Of a stretch of 60,369 nucleotides of DNA, positions 44,896-52,596 are shown one piece after another (position 1 is the stretch's first letter; each line of letters opens with the position of its first letter). A program made the position numbers and the translations under genes. The notes under the pieces are model-generated. The model had not been told where the DNA came from, did no database searches, and saw only the letters and a program-made list of their open reading frames with translations. The stretch comes from Robiginitomaculum sp. (GTDB lineage Bacteria > Pseudomonadota > Alphaproteobacteria > Caulobacterales > Maricaulaceae): assembly GCA_002733805.1 (NCBI GenBank), contig NVXG01000038.1, forward strand, positions 1 through 60,369, given 5' to 3'.

Positions 44896-45849
44896 TCACG
44901 CCAATTTCTCCGCATACCAGCCCGCCCGCCACAATTTAAGGGCGAGCACTCGCAATTTCATCGGGAACACCTGCCAAGGGTCCAGTGCCAAGCTTCGCAA
45001 CACGGGGCGAAGCAGTTTCAGGCCTGGAATTTTCCCAGCCAGCTTGGCGGTTCGATAGCTGGGTAATTGCTGGGCCAGCACGGGGTGACGTGCCACGAAA
45101 ATCGCGTAGTTTTCTGCGGAATCCCGGAACCGGTTAATCAGGGTTTCGGCATTTTCCAACCCCAGATGGATTGCTGAATTGTCGATGTGGGTAATGGTAA
45201 ATTGCTCGGCGACCCGTGCAGCCCATTCGACATCTTCCCAACCCCAGCCCACAAACTCGGTATCAAACGTGCAAACTTCTAATACATCACGGCGCACCAG
45301 CAGGTTTGATGTGCAAACATGCTTGGCCGGGATTTTGTTGCGTTGTTCGGCATCGAGACAATCAGAGCTGACCGACAACGCCCGGTGTAGGTCGTAAGCT
45401 CTGTCACCGGATGCTTCCAATACCGAAAACCCGCCAAATACTACTGCGGGTTGGTTCGCAGCAATTTCTGCCATCCATGTACTCAGGAACTGTTCAGTAC
45501 CCGGCAGCATATCTGCATCCAAAAACAGCAGGTATTGGCCCCGAGCGGCTTGTATCAATCGATTGCGGGCATTGCTGCGTCCGTGATTGTTCGTGCATGT
45601 CAGGATCTGGGCGGGCAGGTTTGCCGCCACAATGACTTGTCGGAGTTGATCGTGCAATTGCCCACTCTGGGTGCCATCATCATACAGGATCAATTCAATT
45701 CCATCACAGGCCTGTGCCGAGATTGCAGCAATCAATTGTGCCGGGTCATCATGATAAAACGGCACCAGAATAGACATGATCAAGCCGCTATCTGGTATTG
45801 GATCTGCGTTATTGAAAACCTCAATAGTGGATTCTACGGCGTGGCTCAT
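44896..45849 (-). CDS. Family 2 glycosyltransferase (galactosyltransferase-like C-terminus)
   Basis: This 317-residue GT-A enzyme has MSILVPFYHDDPAQLIAAIS after about 24 leading residues, then NHGRSNARNRLIQAARGQYLL, the metal-binding FLDADM and the catalytic GWGWEDVEWAARV. The GWGxEDxEW form is typical of the Glyco_transf_7C branch (galactosaminyl/galactosyltransferases and chondroitin-synthase-like). In Caulobacter-type clusters HfsG lies between the flippase and the deacetylase genes, which is this gene's position, but sequence alone does not prove it. It overlaps the flippase gene by four bases upstream. Confidence 0.88.
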   Translation of the reverse strand: MSHAVESTIEVFNNADPIPDSGLIMSILVPFYHDDPAQLIAAISAQACDGIELILYDDGTQSGQLHDQLRQVIVAANLPAQILTCTNNHGRSNARNRLIQAARGQYLLFLDADMLPGTEQFLSTWMAEIAANQPAVVFGGFSVLEASGDRAYDLHRALSVSSDCLDAEQRNKIPAKHVCTSNLLVRRDVLEVCTFDTEFVGWGWEDVEWAARVAEQFTITHIDNSAIHLGLENAETLINRFRDSAENYAIFVARHPVLAQQLPSYRTAKLAGKIPGLKLLRPVLRSLALDPWQVFPMKLRVLALKLWRAGWYAEKLA

Positions 45850-47315
45850 TGCTCCGGTTCCGCCTGCAATTCAGACCGGCGCGCCAGTTTTTCCATCAGA
45901 ATTTTACGACAATCCACCAAGTTCAAAACCAAAGCCATGATGGCGTAAACCACAGCACCGGTAGAGGCCATGATGATCAACCTGACGAGATCGGGCAGGT
46001 CTTCTGAAAGAGGCAGTGCCATGACCGCAACCGCCATGGCGGCACAGGCTAAACCTGTTTTTGCAACGACCAAAACCGGCAGGGGTAGGGGGAAGTGCTT
46101 TCGACCAATAATGGTCGTCATAACCATGCCCAATGAATAAGCGATTATGGTGGCGGCAACCGCGCCCATTAAACCCATGATGGGTAGGAGCAGGATATTC
46201 AACCCAATGTTCAAGACCGCCGGTATGACAGTGATCAATGCCATTACGCCGGTGCGTTTTGAAAGGGTAAATGCGTTCAGCAAATAATATGTGGTGATGC
46301 CATTCATCACGCCCGCCATCGCGATCCACGGCATGATAGCTGCGGCACCCTCGCGATACCCTGGCCCGACCATGATGTTGGCCAATGGTGTGGCAACCAA
46401 CGCAATTCCCGTGGCGGCCGGAAAGGTCAAAAAAGCCATGATGCCGAACGCTTTTGCCGCCATGTCACGGGCTTTTTCACGATTGCCAAGTTCGAGCGCG
46501 GCGATCAGCAACGGCCCCGCTGCCATGCCTGCCCAGATAAACAAAACATCCAATCCACGATTGGCCGTGCCATAGCCCGCTGCATAGATCCCAACCGAGG
46601 CATTGCCCATCATGGCCGAAATGACAAAGCGGTCTCCAGCGGACAACACATAGCTCAGGATCAAGGATAAAGAGACCGGCATGCCATACGAGAAAAAGGT
46701 TTTCAGTTTTTCAAATGACGGTGTGCCGCCTTTGGCGCGGGCCAGCATTTTGGGTAGATCGAATGCCAGAGCCATGGCAGCCGAAAGAGCCAATCCGGCG
46801 AAAGGTCCGGCGGCGCGCAATTCGGTTGTTAAGATCAATGTGATCCCCAACCCAAATCCAGCGACGATGTTAAAAAATTCGATGACAGAATACCGGGTGA
46901 CTTCGCGCGCCGCTTTTCGGGCTTCCAGTGTCATGACCAGAAAGCTGCGTACCAATACGGCACCAAGTCCATATCCCATAACAGTTTTAAGCTCATTGGA
47001 AAAGGGAAGTGCCAAGATCGTAACGGCACCCAACACAGCAACGATAATCGTGCCGATCAACAAATAATGGTAGGCCGTTGCCAGCAAATCAGCCAATTCT
47101 TTATCTGCTTCCGCTCTTGCATATGAGCGGGCAATGGCTGCTTCAATCCAAGTGAAGCACAGGGAATGTAAAATAATTGTGGCAGAAAACACCAAGCTAT
47201 AGACCCCGAATTGTTCCGGAGTGAGCAATCGAGTTAACAGGAATATCCCGCCAAACCCGACAACTGCCTGGGCGATATTTAACGGTAAATATCCAAAAAG
47301 GTGGCGCCAGAGCAT
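45846..47315 (-). CDS. hfsF: Polysaccharide repeat-unit flippase (Wzx/MATE-like, HfsF type)
   Basis: This is a 489-residue protein with about fourteen transmembrane helices of the polysaccharide-synthase/MVF superfamily, which moves undecaprenyl-linked repeat units to the periplasmic face. The N-terminus FGYLPLNIAQAVVGFGGIFLLTRLLTPEQFGVYSLVFS is diagnostic (Arg-Leu-Leu-x-Pro-Glu-x-x-G). A basic cytoplasmic tail ends in SELQAEPEQ. It follows the sugar transferase gene on the same strand after 69 bases and overlaps the next glycosyltransferase gene, so assembly and flipping steps are co-expressed. With the polymerase at 41961 it completes a Wzx/Wzy system. Confidence 0.82.
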   Translation of the reverse strand: MLWRHLFGYLPLNIAQAVVGFGGIFLLTRLLTPEQFGVYSLVFSATIILHSLCFTWIEAAIARSYARAEADKELADLLATAYHYLLIGTIIVAVLGAVTILALPFSNELKTVMGYGLGAVLVRSFLVMTLEARKAAREVTRYSVIEFFNIVAGFGLGITLILTTELRAAGPFAGLALSAAMALAFDLPKMLARAKGGTPSFEKLKTFFSYGMPVSLSLILSYVLSAGDRFVISAMMGNASVGIYAAGYGTANRGLDVLFIWAGMAAGPLLIAALELGNREKARDMAAKAFGIMAFLTFPAATGIALVATPLANIMVGPGYREGAAAIMPWIAMAGVMNGITTYYLLNAFTLSKRTGVMALITVIPAVLNIGLNILLLPIMGLMGAVAATIIAYSLGMVMTTIIGRKHFPLPLPVLVVAKTGLACAAMAVAVMALPLSEDLPDLVRLIIMASTGAVVYAIMALVLNLVDCRKILMEKLARRSELQAEPEQ

Positions 47316-47384
47316 GAGTGGGTTTCCAAAATTATTGTTTAGTTGATTTAGTCTACGTGCGTTCTTGCTAATCTCTCGTGAAGA

Positions 47385-48965
47385 TCAACGAGTATTTTCA
47401 CTGTCCCCCAACAGGCAGGGAGCCGTTTTGAGTATGATCATAATATCCTGCCAAAAATTGGCCCGGTCGATATATTCAACATCAAGGCGAACTCGCTCGC
47501 GAACATCACCTGCATTGTGCAATGGTCCGCGGGAGCCATTGATTTGCGCCCATCCAGTCAGACCGGGTTTGACCCGGTGGCGGTGCGCATATTCGGCCAC
47601 CAACAGGCGGCTTTCCACATCGCCGGTATGCATATCAATGGCGTGAGGGCGGGGACCAACCAATGACATATCACCCATCAGCACGTTGAATAACTGCGGT
47701 AATTCATCAAGGCTGGTCCGTCGGATAAATTTGCCAACAGCGGTGATCCGGTTGTCGCCGACTGTGACTTGTTGCATGGGACCATCGGTTTTTGCCACGC
47801 GCATCGAGCGGAACTTGAAAACCTCGATCACTTGATTGTTAAAACCATGTCGTTTTTGTTTGAACAGCACTGGCCCTTTGGAATTGAGTTTGATGGCCAA
47901 CGCAACCAAAGCCATCACCGGCAAAAAGGCGACCAGCATGATGCTGCCAAAAACAATATCCTGAACCCGTTTTGCAACAATCCGCATTTCACTTTGTGGA
48001 CCGCCTGAAATGTAGGCCATTGGCGCATGGGCAATTTCCGCCAAGCTGGTTTTTTCCGGATTGAAATTGCCCATATCAATGAACAGGACCAGATCTTGCG
48101 GCAACCCGCGCAGGCGGTCGATCATATTACGGACCCGGGCGTTGGCGGTCGAAGTGACGGTAATGATGATCCGGTCGATTTTTGGTAAATGTTCCCAATT
48201 CAACAGATCATCAACGCTGCCCAACACCGGCACATCTCCAATGGTTCTTGGGGCACGCTCGGCCCTGTCTTCAAAAATACCGGCCACATGCAGCTCACCC
48301 GTCCGGGTGTTTTCTTCAATCAATTGCCGGGCATTTGGCGTGGCTCCAACCATGATCACATTGGTCGACAGGGCGCCAGAGCGAGTCCAAGAAGCGATCA
48401 AGGCCATATAATTGGCGTGCAGACAAAGCACGGCAACCGATGCAACGGCCAATGTAACGAGCAAAACCATCATTTCCTCAACGGGTAACCGGCCAAGTGC
48501 GGCAATTAATGCGATCAAGCCGGTCCCGACCAGCAACCCACCTAAGGTTTTGCCCCAATGCGAGACTAGGGTTTCACCATGGGCAAAGTTATAAGCCCCT
48601 GACATAATAATCCCGCCAGCCATCAAGAGTGGCACCAACACGAACGGTGCGCTGATCGAAAATGGTGCGGTGCCCAGCGACAATGGCGAAACAGTTGTAA
48701 ATGCAAACAAAGCGGCGGCGATCAATACGATAAAGTCAATGGATTGAAAAATCCGCAAAGCCAGAGTTTTGGCAACTTTTGAAGAGCGCGGTGGCGGTGC
48801 CACGGTTGTTTTGGCTGCAGCGACTACTTTTTCGGTAAAAACGGGAGGTTGTGCCAAAGCGGCCGGGGCGGCTTGATCTACTTTGGCGTGGGTTTGCGAA
48901 GTCGGCGCGGGCGACTCTCGTAAAGCCGGGCCCTCCCCCATATTTTTTGTTGCTGTTGCCACCAT
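47385..48965 (-). CDS. hfsE: Polyprenyl-phosphate hexose-1-phosphate transferase (WcaJ/HfsE type)
   Basis: This 526-residue membrane enzyme attaches the first sugar phosphate to undecaprenyl phosphate. About four N-terminal helices are followed by a CoA-binding-3-like Rossmann domain (NVIMVGATPNARQLIEENTR, VLGSVDDLLNW). A further helix then leads into the C-terminal catalytic domain with FKFRSMRVAK, SLDELPQLFNVLMGDMSLVG and KPGLTGWAQINGSRG. The frame is open up to 49115; the ATG at 48965 (MVATATKNMGEG) is preferred because translation from further up would start with a stretch unlike the family. It is the first gene of the minus-strand run, 211 bases from tRNA-Ser, which points the other way. 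Confidence 0.85.
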   Translation of the reverse strand: MVATATKNMGEGPALRESPAPTSQTHAKVDQAAPAALAQPPVFTEKVVAAAKTTVAPPPRSSKVAKTLALRIFQSIDFIVLIAAALFAFTTVSPLSLGTAPFSISAPFVLVPLLMAGGIIMSGAYNFAHGETLVSHWGKTLGGLLVGTGLIALIAALGRLPVEEMMVLLVTLAVASVAVLCLHANYMALIASWTRSGALSTNVIMVGATPNARQLIEENTRTGELHVAGIFEDRAERAPRTIGDVPVLGSVDDLLNWEHLPKIDRIIITVTSTANARVRNMIDRLRGLPQDLVLFIDMGNFNPEKTSLAEIAHAPMAYISGGPQSEMRIVAKRVQDIVFGSIMLVAFLPVMALVALAIKLNSKGPVLFKQKRHGFNNQVIEVFKFRSMRVAKTDGPMQQVTVGDNRITAVGKFIRRTSLDELPQLFNVLMGDMSLVGPRPHAIDMHTGDVESRLLVAEYAHRHRVKPGLTGWAQINGSRGPLHNAGDVRERVRLDVEYIDRANFWQDIMIILKTAPCLLGDSENTR

Positions 48966-49175
48966 GACCGTTTTCCGATTCTTCAATTTGGGATAAATAT
49001 AGAAGGTCGTGCCCAATATCCGGTTAAACAACGTGCTTAATTTTGGGTGAACCTGCTGCTGTCTGGTTCTGATTAAGCCCTGTGCGAATGCAATAAAAAT
49101 CTGCAGTTCGGCCAAAGCAGTATTTTTCCAAAATATCGCTTGAACCCGCTAGAGTTCGCAGTTAGACCCCTCCTC

Positions 49176-49266
49176 GGAGAGGTGGCCGAGTGGTCGAAGG
49201 CGCTCCCCTGCTAAGGGAGTAGGCGGTGCTCCCGTCTCGAGGGTTCGAATCCCTTCCTCTCCGCCA
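49176..49266 (+). tRNA. tRNA-Ser (anticodon GCT)
   Basis: A complete class II tRNA of 91 bases including an encoded CCA. Acceptor arms are GGAGAGG and CCTCTCC with discriminator G. The anticodon stem is CTCCC/GGGAG (49203-49207 and 49215-49219) with anticodon GCT at 49210-49212. The variable arm is long, and the T-loop GGTTCGAAT is normal. TTGAAC (49140-49145) and TTAGAC (49162-49167), 16 bases apart, could be its promoter. The 3' end is followed by AT-rich sequence and an integrase fragment, so the tRNA has been used as an integration site. Confidence 0.97.
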
Positions 49267-49374
49267 TTTTCTCTTATTATTCAATAATATCAATATCTTA
49301 AAAAGATGGTCACCCCGCAAAATATTCATGTGTTCCAATCCAGTGTTCCAATTTAGGATGCACTGCATGCTGTC

Positions 49375-49539
49375 ATGAGCAAGCATACGATCCGATATAT
49401 GTGCCGACGGGGTGGTATATTTCAGCTTCGTGTCCCGATTCCGAAAGACTTGCACCACCGATTTGCCCGAACTGTCCCCCGTCAGCGCCTATGGGCCAGA
49501 TTTAGTTCTGTGCTAAGAGAGGGTTTTTGTTCATCTTGA
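49375..49539 (+). pseudogene. Tyrosine integrase, N-terminal fragment next to tRNA-Ser
   Basis: From ATG 49375 the frame reads MSKHTIRYMCRRGGIFQLRV, then PIPKDLHHRFART, typical of the N-terminal DUF6538-type segment of phage and island tyrosine recombinases (Y-x-RRGG-x-F-x-x-R-x-P-x-DL). About 33 residues match; the sequence then changes abruptly near 49473, where an IS-like segment starts, and stops at 49539. The catalytic domain is missing. Its position 108 bases downstream of tRNA-Ser suggests an integrated element whose integrase was destroyed. Confidence 0.7.
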
Positions 49540-49556
49540 TCTCAGTGGAGGACAAG

Positions 49557-49935
49557 ATGAGACAGAAACGAAGTAGTGAGCAATCGCCATCGGAGCGAGT
49601 TGTTCAGAACATTCAGCGCAAAACCCGCAAGCAATATGGTGCGGAGGAAAAGATACGCATTGTGCTGGATGGCCTGCGCGGTGAGGACCGCATTGCTGAG
49701 CTATGCCGCCAGGAAGGCATATCGCAGGGGCCTGTACTACAAATGGTCGAAGGACTTCCTTGAAGCAGGCAGGAAACGCTTGGCGGATGATATCACTCGC
49801 CAAGCCAACACCGATGAGGTTAAAACTTTGCGAGCCTAGGCTCGTGACCTCAAAGACATTGGTGTGGCCGATCTGGAGTGCGTTGGACTTGTTGTGTCGG
49901 AGCTTACCGGAAAGGTAATGCGAAAACAGCTTTGA
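49557..49935 (+). pseudogene. IS3-family OrfA remnant (first element)
   Basis: The frame from ATG 49557 gives RKTRKQYGAEEKIRIVLDGL and then RIAELCRQEGIS, the helix-turn-helix part of an IS3-type OrfA. One extra base in the G-run near 49730 shifts it: the continuation GLYYKWSKDFLEAGRKRL is in the next frame, which then hits a TAG at 49837. The rest (ARDLKD, then unrelated residues) is further decayed. The left edge is probably near 49473 (TGTCCCCC), where it cuts the integrase fragment; the right edge is truncated by the second element at 49933. No OrfB of this element is seen. Confidence 0.75.
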
Positions 49936-49980
49936 TGTGCGCCTAGATTTGTAGACGCATAATGTAGCAAGGAGGCTTAC

Positions 49981-50193
49981 ATGTCTGGGCTGAGGTACAC
50001 CGAGGCATTTAAACGTGAGGCTGTGACCCAGATCACAGATTGAGGGCATTCGGTTAAAAGCGTGGCGGAGGGGTTAGGTGTCTGCACCAAATCTATTTAT
50101 GACTGGGTCAAGCGTTATGGCTCACAAGAACCGGAGCGCCACATGGTTGAAGACGAGCGAACAGAAAACCGTCGTTTGAATCGAAAGCATTGA
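49981..50193 (+). pseudogene. IS3-family OrfA of the second element, with internal stop
   Basis: ATG 49981 follows AAGGAGG and reads MSGLRYTEAFKREAVTQITD; a TGA at 50041 interrupts it. The same frame continues GHSVKSVAEGLGVCTKSIYD, then WVKRYGSQEPERHMVEDERT and ENRRLNRK to a TGA at 50191. This is the helix-turn-helix and leucine-zipper half of an IS3-type OrfA. One point mutation created the first stop. The OrfB start that should follow is missing. Confidence 0.8.
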
Positions 50194-50280
50194 GAATTAC
50201 CGATCTCAGATCAAGAGCTTTGGAGAAGCCGAGTGGCGCTCATAATCCGTCTTGGATGTTCTTCTTTATTTGGGGGTGGG

Positions 50281-50409
50281 TTAGCGTGGCTTTGTTGGCG
50301 TTGGCACCTGAGTTGGAATTGGCTGGCTGGTTTTTCGCCGGTTCGGCGAGGTTCTTGGTGCGCGGTTTGGTTGTGATCTGGGTTGGGTTTTGGGTGGTGG
50401 TTGTCCCAT
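50281..50409 (-). CDS. Possible 42-residue proline-rich basic peptide inside the IS remnant
   Basis: On the minus strand TAAGGAG precedes an ATG at 50409 by 6-7 bases and a 42-codon frame runs to TAA at 50281. The peptide is almost only Pro, Thr, Gln, Arg, Asn, Ser and Lys (MGQPPPKTQPRSQPNRAP at the start). The underlying DNA is strikingly G/T-rich on the plus strand. It could be a real small gene carried into the element, or an accident of the biased composition. I know no homologue. Confidence 0.2.
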   Translation of the reverse strand: MGQPPPKTQPRSQPNRAPRTSPNRRKTSQPIPTQVPTPTKPR

Positions 50410-50521
50410 AGCGGCTCTCCTTAGGTTTTATCAACAATAGATGGTGGGTTGAATATTTTTTGTCAATCCATTTGTTGGAGGAACCGACTCAGCGTCTGCG
50501 GCCTCTGCCCTCCGACTTGAT

Positions 50522-50734
50522 CGGTGGGACAATGCGGTTACCGCGAACTTCTTCCACTTGCTCAAAACCGAGAGGATCAGGTAAAAAACTTACAAAACCC
50601 GCGAAATGGCGCGCCATGACGTGTTTGATTACATCGCATTATTCTACGACCCAAAACGAAAGCATGGTAACAACAGGATGCTGTCACCCGTCGAGTTCGA
50701 ACGGCAGCAAAAAGTGAAGCTGCAAGGTGTCTAA
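50522..50734 (+). pseudogene. IS3-family OrfB (DDE transposase) 3' fragment
   Basis: The frame reads RWDNAVTANFFHLLKTERIR, a TAA at 50582, then KTYKTREMARHDVFDYIALF, YDPKRKHGNNRM and LSPVEFERQQKVKLQGV before the stop at 50732. This is the last third of an IS3-type integrase-core transposase. The position of the catalytic Glu (NAV-x-ES-FF in active enzymes) reads TANFF, so the Glu appears lost. The fragment lacks the two catalytic Asp residues. Confidence 0.8.
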
Positions 50735-50901
50735 CAAACTAGGGGCACATCACTGGTTCATCTGGTTGACTATATTAAGCGGCGTACTTTCGGTTTTCCA
50801 AACATTATAGAGAATGGGTGTAAGGAAAATTGAAGGACCTTGCGGTCTATATCTGGCATGGTATCGTAAATACGACCTTGGGTGGAGTAGCAAAGTCGAT
50901 C

Positions 50902-51456
50902 ATGGGAATCATGCCGAATATGCAACGCGAGGAACTATCCGCCCTATATATTGAGCAGCAGGCCGCGTTGTTGCGTTTCCTGATTGCGCGTTTGCGCAAC
51001 CCGACGCTGGCAGAAGATGTATTGCAGGACTTATACATCAAACTGGCCGAATGCCGTCTGCCGGAACAAATTGAAAATCAGACTGGCTTCCTGTTTCGGA
51101 TGGCATCCAATCTGGCGTTTGACCATATTCGTAAAATTAAACGTTCGAAAGTTCGCGATCATGCTTGGAGTGATCTCAACCATGAAAAAATAGGCAATGA
51201 TTACAAAATAGACACGCCTCATGTCGATGACGCACTCATCGCCAAAGAACGACTAGCAGCATTGATGCTATGTTTGGAAAGTTTATCTCCCAAGGCGCGA
51301 GAGGCTTTCACGCGACATAAAATTCGGGGTCAATCTTACCGACAGGTCGCAGATGAGATGGACATAACCATCGGTACGGTTGGAAAACATATGGTAAAAG
51401 CGTTAAAGCACATTATGAGCGGTAATCTTGAGGATAGCGAAAATGAACGTAACTAA
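50902..51456 (+). CDS. ECF-family RNA polymerase sigma factor (FecI-like)
   Basis: This 184-residue sigma-70-family factor has region 2 in LRFLIARLRNPTLAEDVLQD and LYIKLAECRLPEQIENQTGF to MASNLAFDHIRKIKR, and region 4 in LCLESLSPKAREAFTRHKIR followed by SYRQVADEMDITIGTVGKHM. It is followed by a FecR-type regulator and a TonB receptor with a signalling domain, so it most likely directs transcription of the receptor gene when the ligand is bound. The ATG at 50902 is chosen, with others at 50911 and 50920; no ribosome-binding sequence settles this. It begins 149 bases after the IS remnant. Confidence 0.88.
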   Translation: MGIMPNMQREELSALYIEQQAALLRFLIARLRNPTLAEDVLQDLYIKLAECRLPEQIENQTGFLFRMASNLAFDHIRKIKRSKVRDHAWSDLNHEKIGNDYKIDTPHVDDALIAKERLAALMLCLESLSPKAREAFTRHKIRGQSYRQVADEMDITIGTVGKHMVKALKHIMSGNLEDSENERN

Positions 51457-51582
51457 CCGAAAAGATATTTTTGTATGGGGGTATGATAGTGTTGGCGGCG
51501 TCATAGTACATAAGAGCGGGTGTATGTTCTCCATATGCCAGATCGACACAAATACCATCGCAGCACAAATGCAGGCAAAAAT

Positions 51583-52578
51583 ATGAATACCCAAAGCAAC
51601 TTTTCTGCGGATATTCTCGAGGAGGCGCAAATCTGGCATGCCCGCCTGTCTGATGATCAGATGGGGCAAAATATCTGGATAGACTTTACCGTCTGGCTCG
51701 AACAAAGCTCGTCACATGCCGATGCCTATGATGCGGTTGAACTGGCCATGTTCGAGATTTCTGCACCAAGTGCTGTTGAAAATGTGGAACACGCCGCTGA
51801 GCTGCAGGCTGATCATGCGACGATTCTGCCTTTTTCTAAGCCAAAGAAAAAGCGGCTTTTCTATCGGGAGATAGCGGCAATTGCCGCCGTGCTGATGGTC
51901 GGGCTGATGGTCATGAGCCAGATCGATATTTTTGCTCCTCAAGTCGAAACGGTCCAATATGCTACAAATATTGGTGGCCAGCGCGATGTTGTCCTTTCTG
52001 ATGGAACACGTGTTACCTTGAACACAAATACGCAGCTAAGCGTGGTTATGGATAAGAAATCGAGACGGGTTAATCTTGAAAGTGGAGAGGCTTTTTTTGA
52101 GATAGCAAAAGATCAGGAACGACCATTTCTTGTGATGGCAATGGGCACGCAAATTACGGATATTGGCACTTCATTTAATGTTTATGCCACTGAAAACCGG
52201 CTACAAGTGTCAGTAGTCGAGGGAATTGTTGAACTGTCGGCATCCACTGAAAAAGTACGCTTGACCAAAGGCATGACCGGAACACAATTCCGCGGAAAAC
52301 CTTCTTTTCATGTTGCCTCTGTTGATATTGATATAATTTCCACCTGGCGCAACGGCGTGTTAGTATATGAAGATATACCGCTTTCAACCCTTATCCCAGA
52401 AATTAATCGGTATTTTGAAACCCCAATTGTTATTGAGGATTCCAATATCTCAGCCTTGACATTTTCTGGCGCTCTTAACATCCGAGATGAGCACAAAATG
52501 CTTCGCTCTTTGGCAGCGCTTCTGCCGATCAAAACTGAGGAAAAGAACGATCAAATCCTAATTAGCTCTCAGCGTTAA
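51583..52578 (+). CDS. FecR-type anti-sigma/signal-transducing membrane protein
   Basis: This 331-residue protein holds the ECF sigma factor in check and passes the signal from the TonB receptor. It has an N-terminal cytoplasmic DUF4880 segment (EEAQIWHARLSDDQMGQNIW), one transmembrane helix (about 99-118, IAAIAAVLMVGLMVMSQIDI) and a periplasmic FecR domain (DVVLSDGTRVTLNTNTQLSV, LESGEAFFEIAKD, GTSFNVYATENRLQVSVVEG). A C-terminal STN-like DUF4974 domain follows (IPEINRYFETPIVIEDSNIS). The ATG at 51583 gives the usual short N-terminus. It lies 126 bases after the sigma gene and 18 before the receptor gene. Confidence 0.9.
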   Translation: MNTQSNFSADILEEAQIWHARLSDDQMGQNIWIDFTVWLEQSSSHADAYDAVELAMFEISAPSAVENVEHAAELQADHATILPFSKPKKKRLFYREIAAIAAVLMVGLMVMSQIDIFAPQVETVQYATNIGGQRDVVLSDGTRVTLNTNTQLSVVMDKKSRRVNLESGEAFFEIAKDQERPFLVMAMGTQITDIGTSFNVYATENRLQVSVVEGIVELSASTEKVRLTKGMTGTQFRGKPSFHVASVDIDIISTWRNGVLVYEDIPLSTLIPEINRYFETPIVIEDSNISALTFSGALNIRDEHKMLRSLAALLPIKTEEKNDQILISSQR

Positions 52579-52596
52579 AGAAATTGGAAATGGGAC

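Larger units (their letters stand above)
49933..50752 (+). mobile_element. Degenerate IS3-family element with terminal inverted repeats
   Basis: The left end TGATGTGCGCCTAG (49933-49946), continuing TTTGTAGACG, matches the reverse complement of the right end, which reads TGATGTGCCCCTAG, then TTTGTTAGACA, inwards from 50752. These imperfect terminal repeats of about 25 bases define an 820-base element, shorter than a normal IS3 member (about 1.2-1.3 kb). It holds an OrfA with a stop (49981-50193), a foreign-looking G/T-rich segment (about 50194-50459) and the 3' end of OrfB (50522-50734). It is inserted in the first IS remnant. No clean target duplication is visible. Confidence 0.7.

Noticed and set aside
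50190-50411. 73-codon plus-strand frame with Trp/Leu-rich translation inside the IS remnant
   Set aside because: Composition follows from the G/T-rich DNA; no start signal or similarity; it overlaps the end of the dead OrfA.
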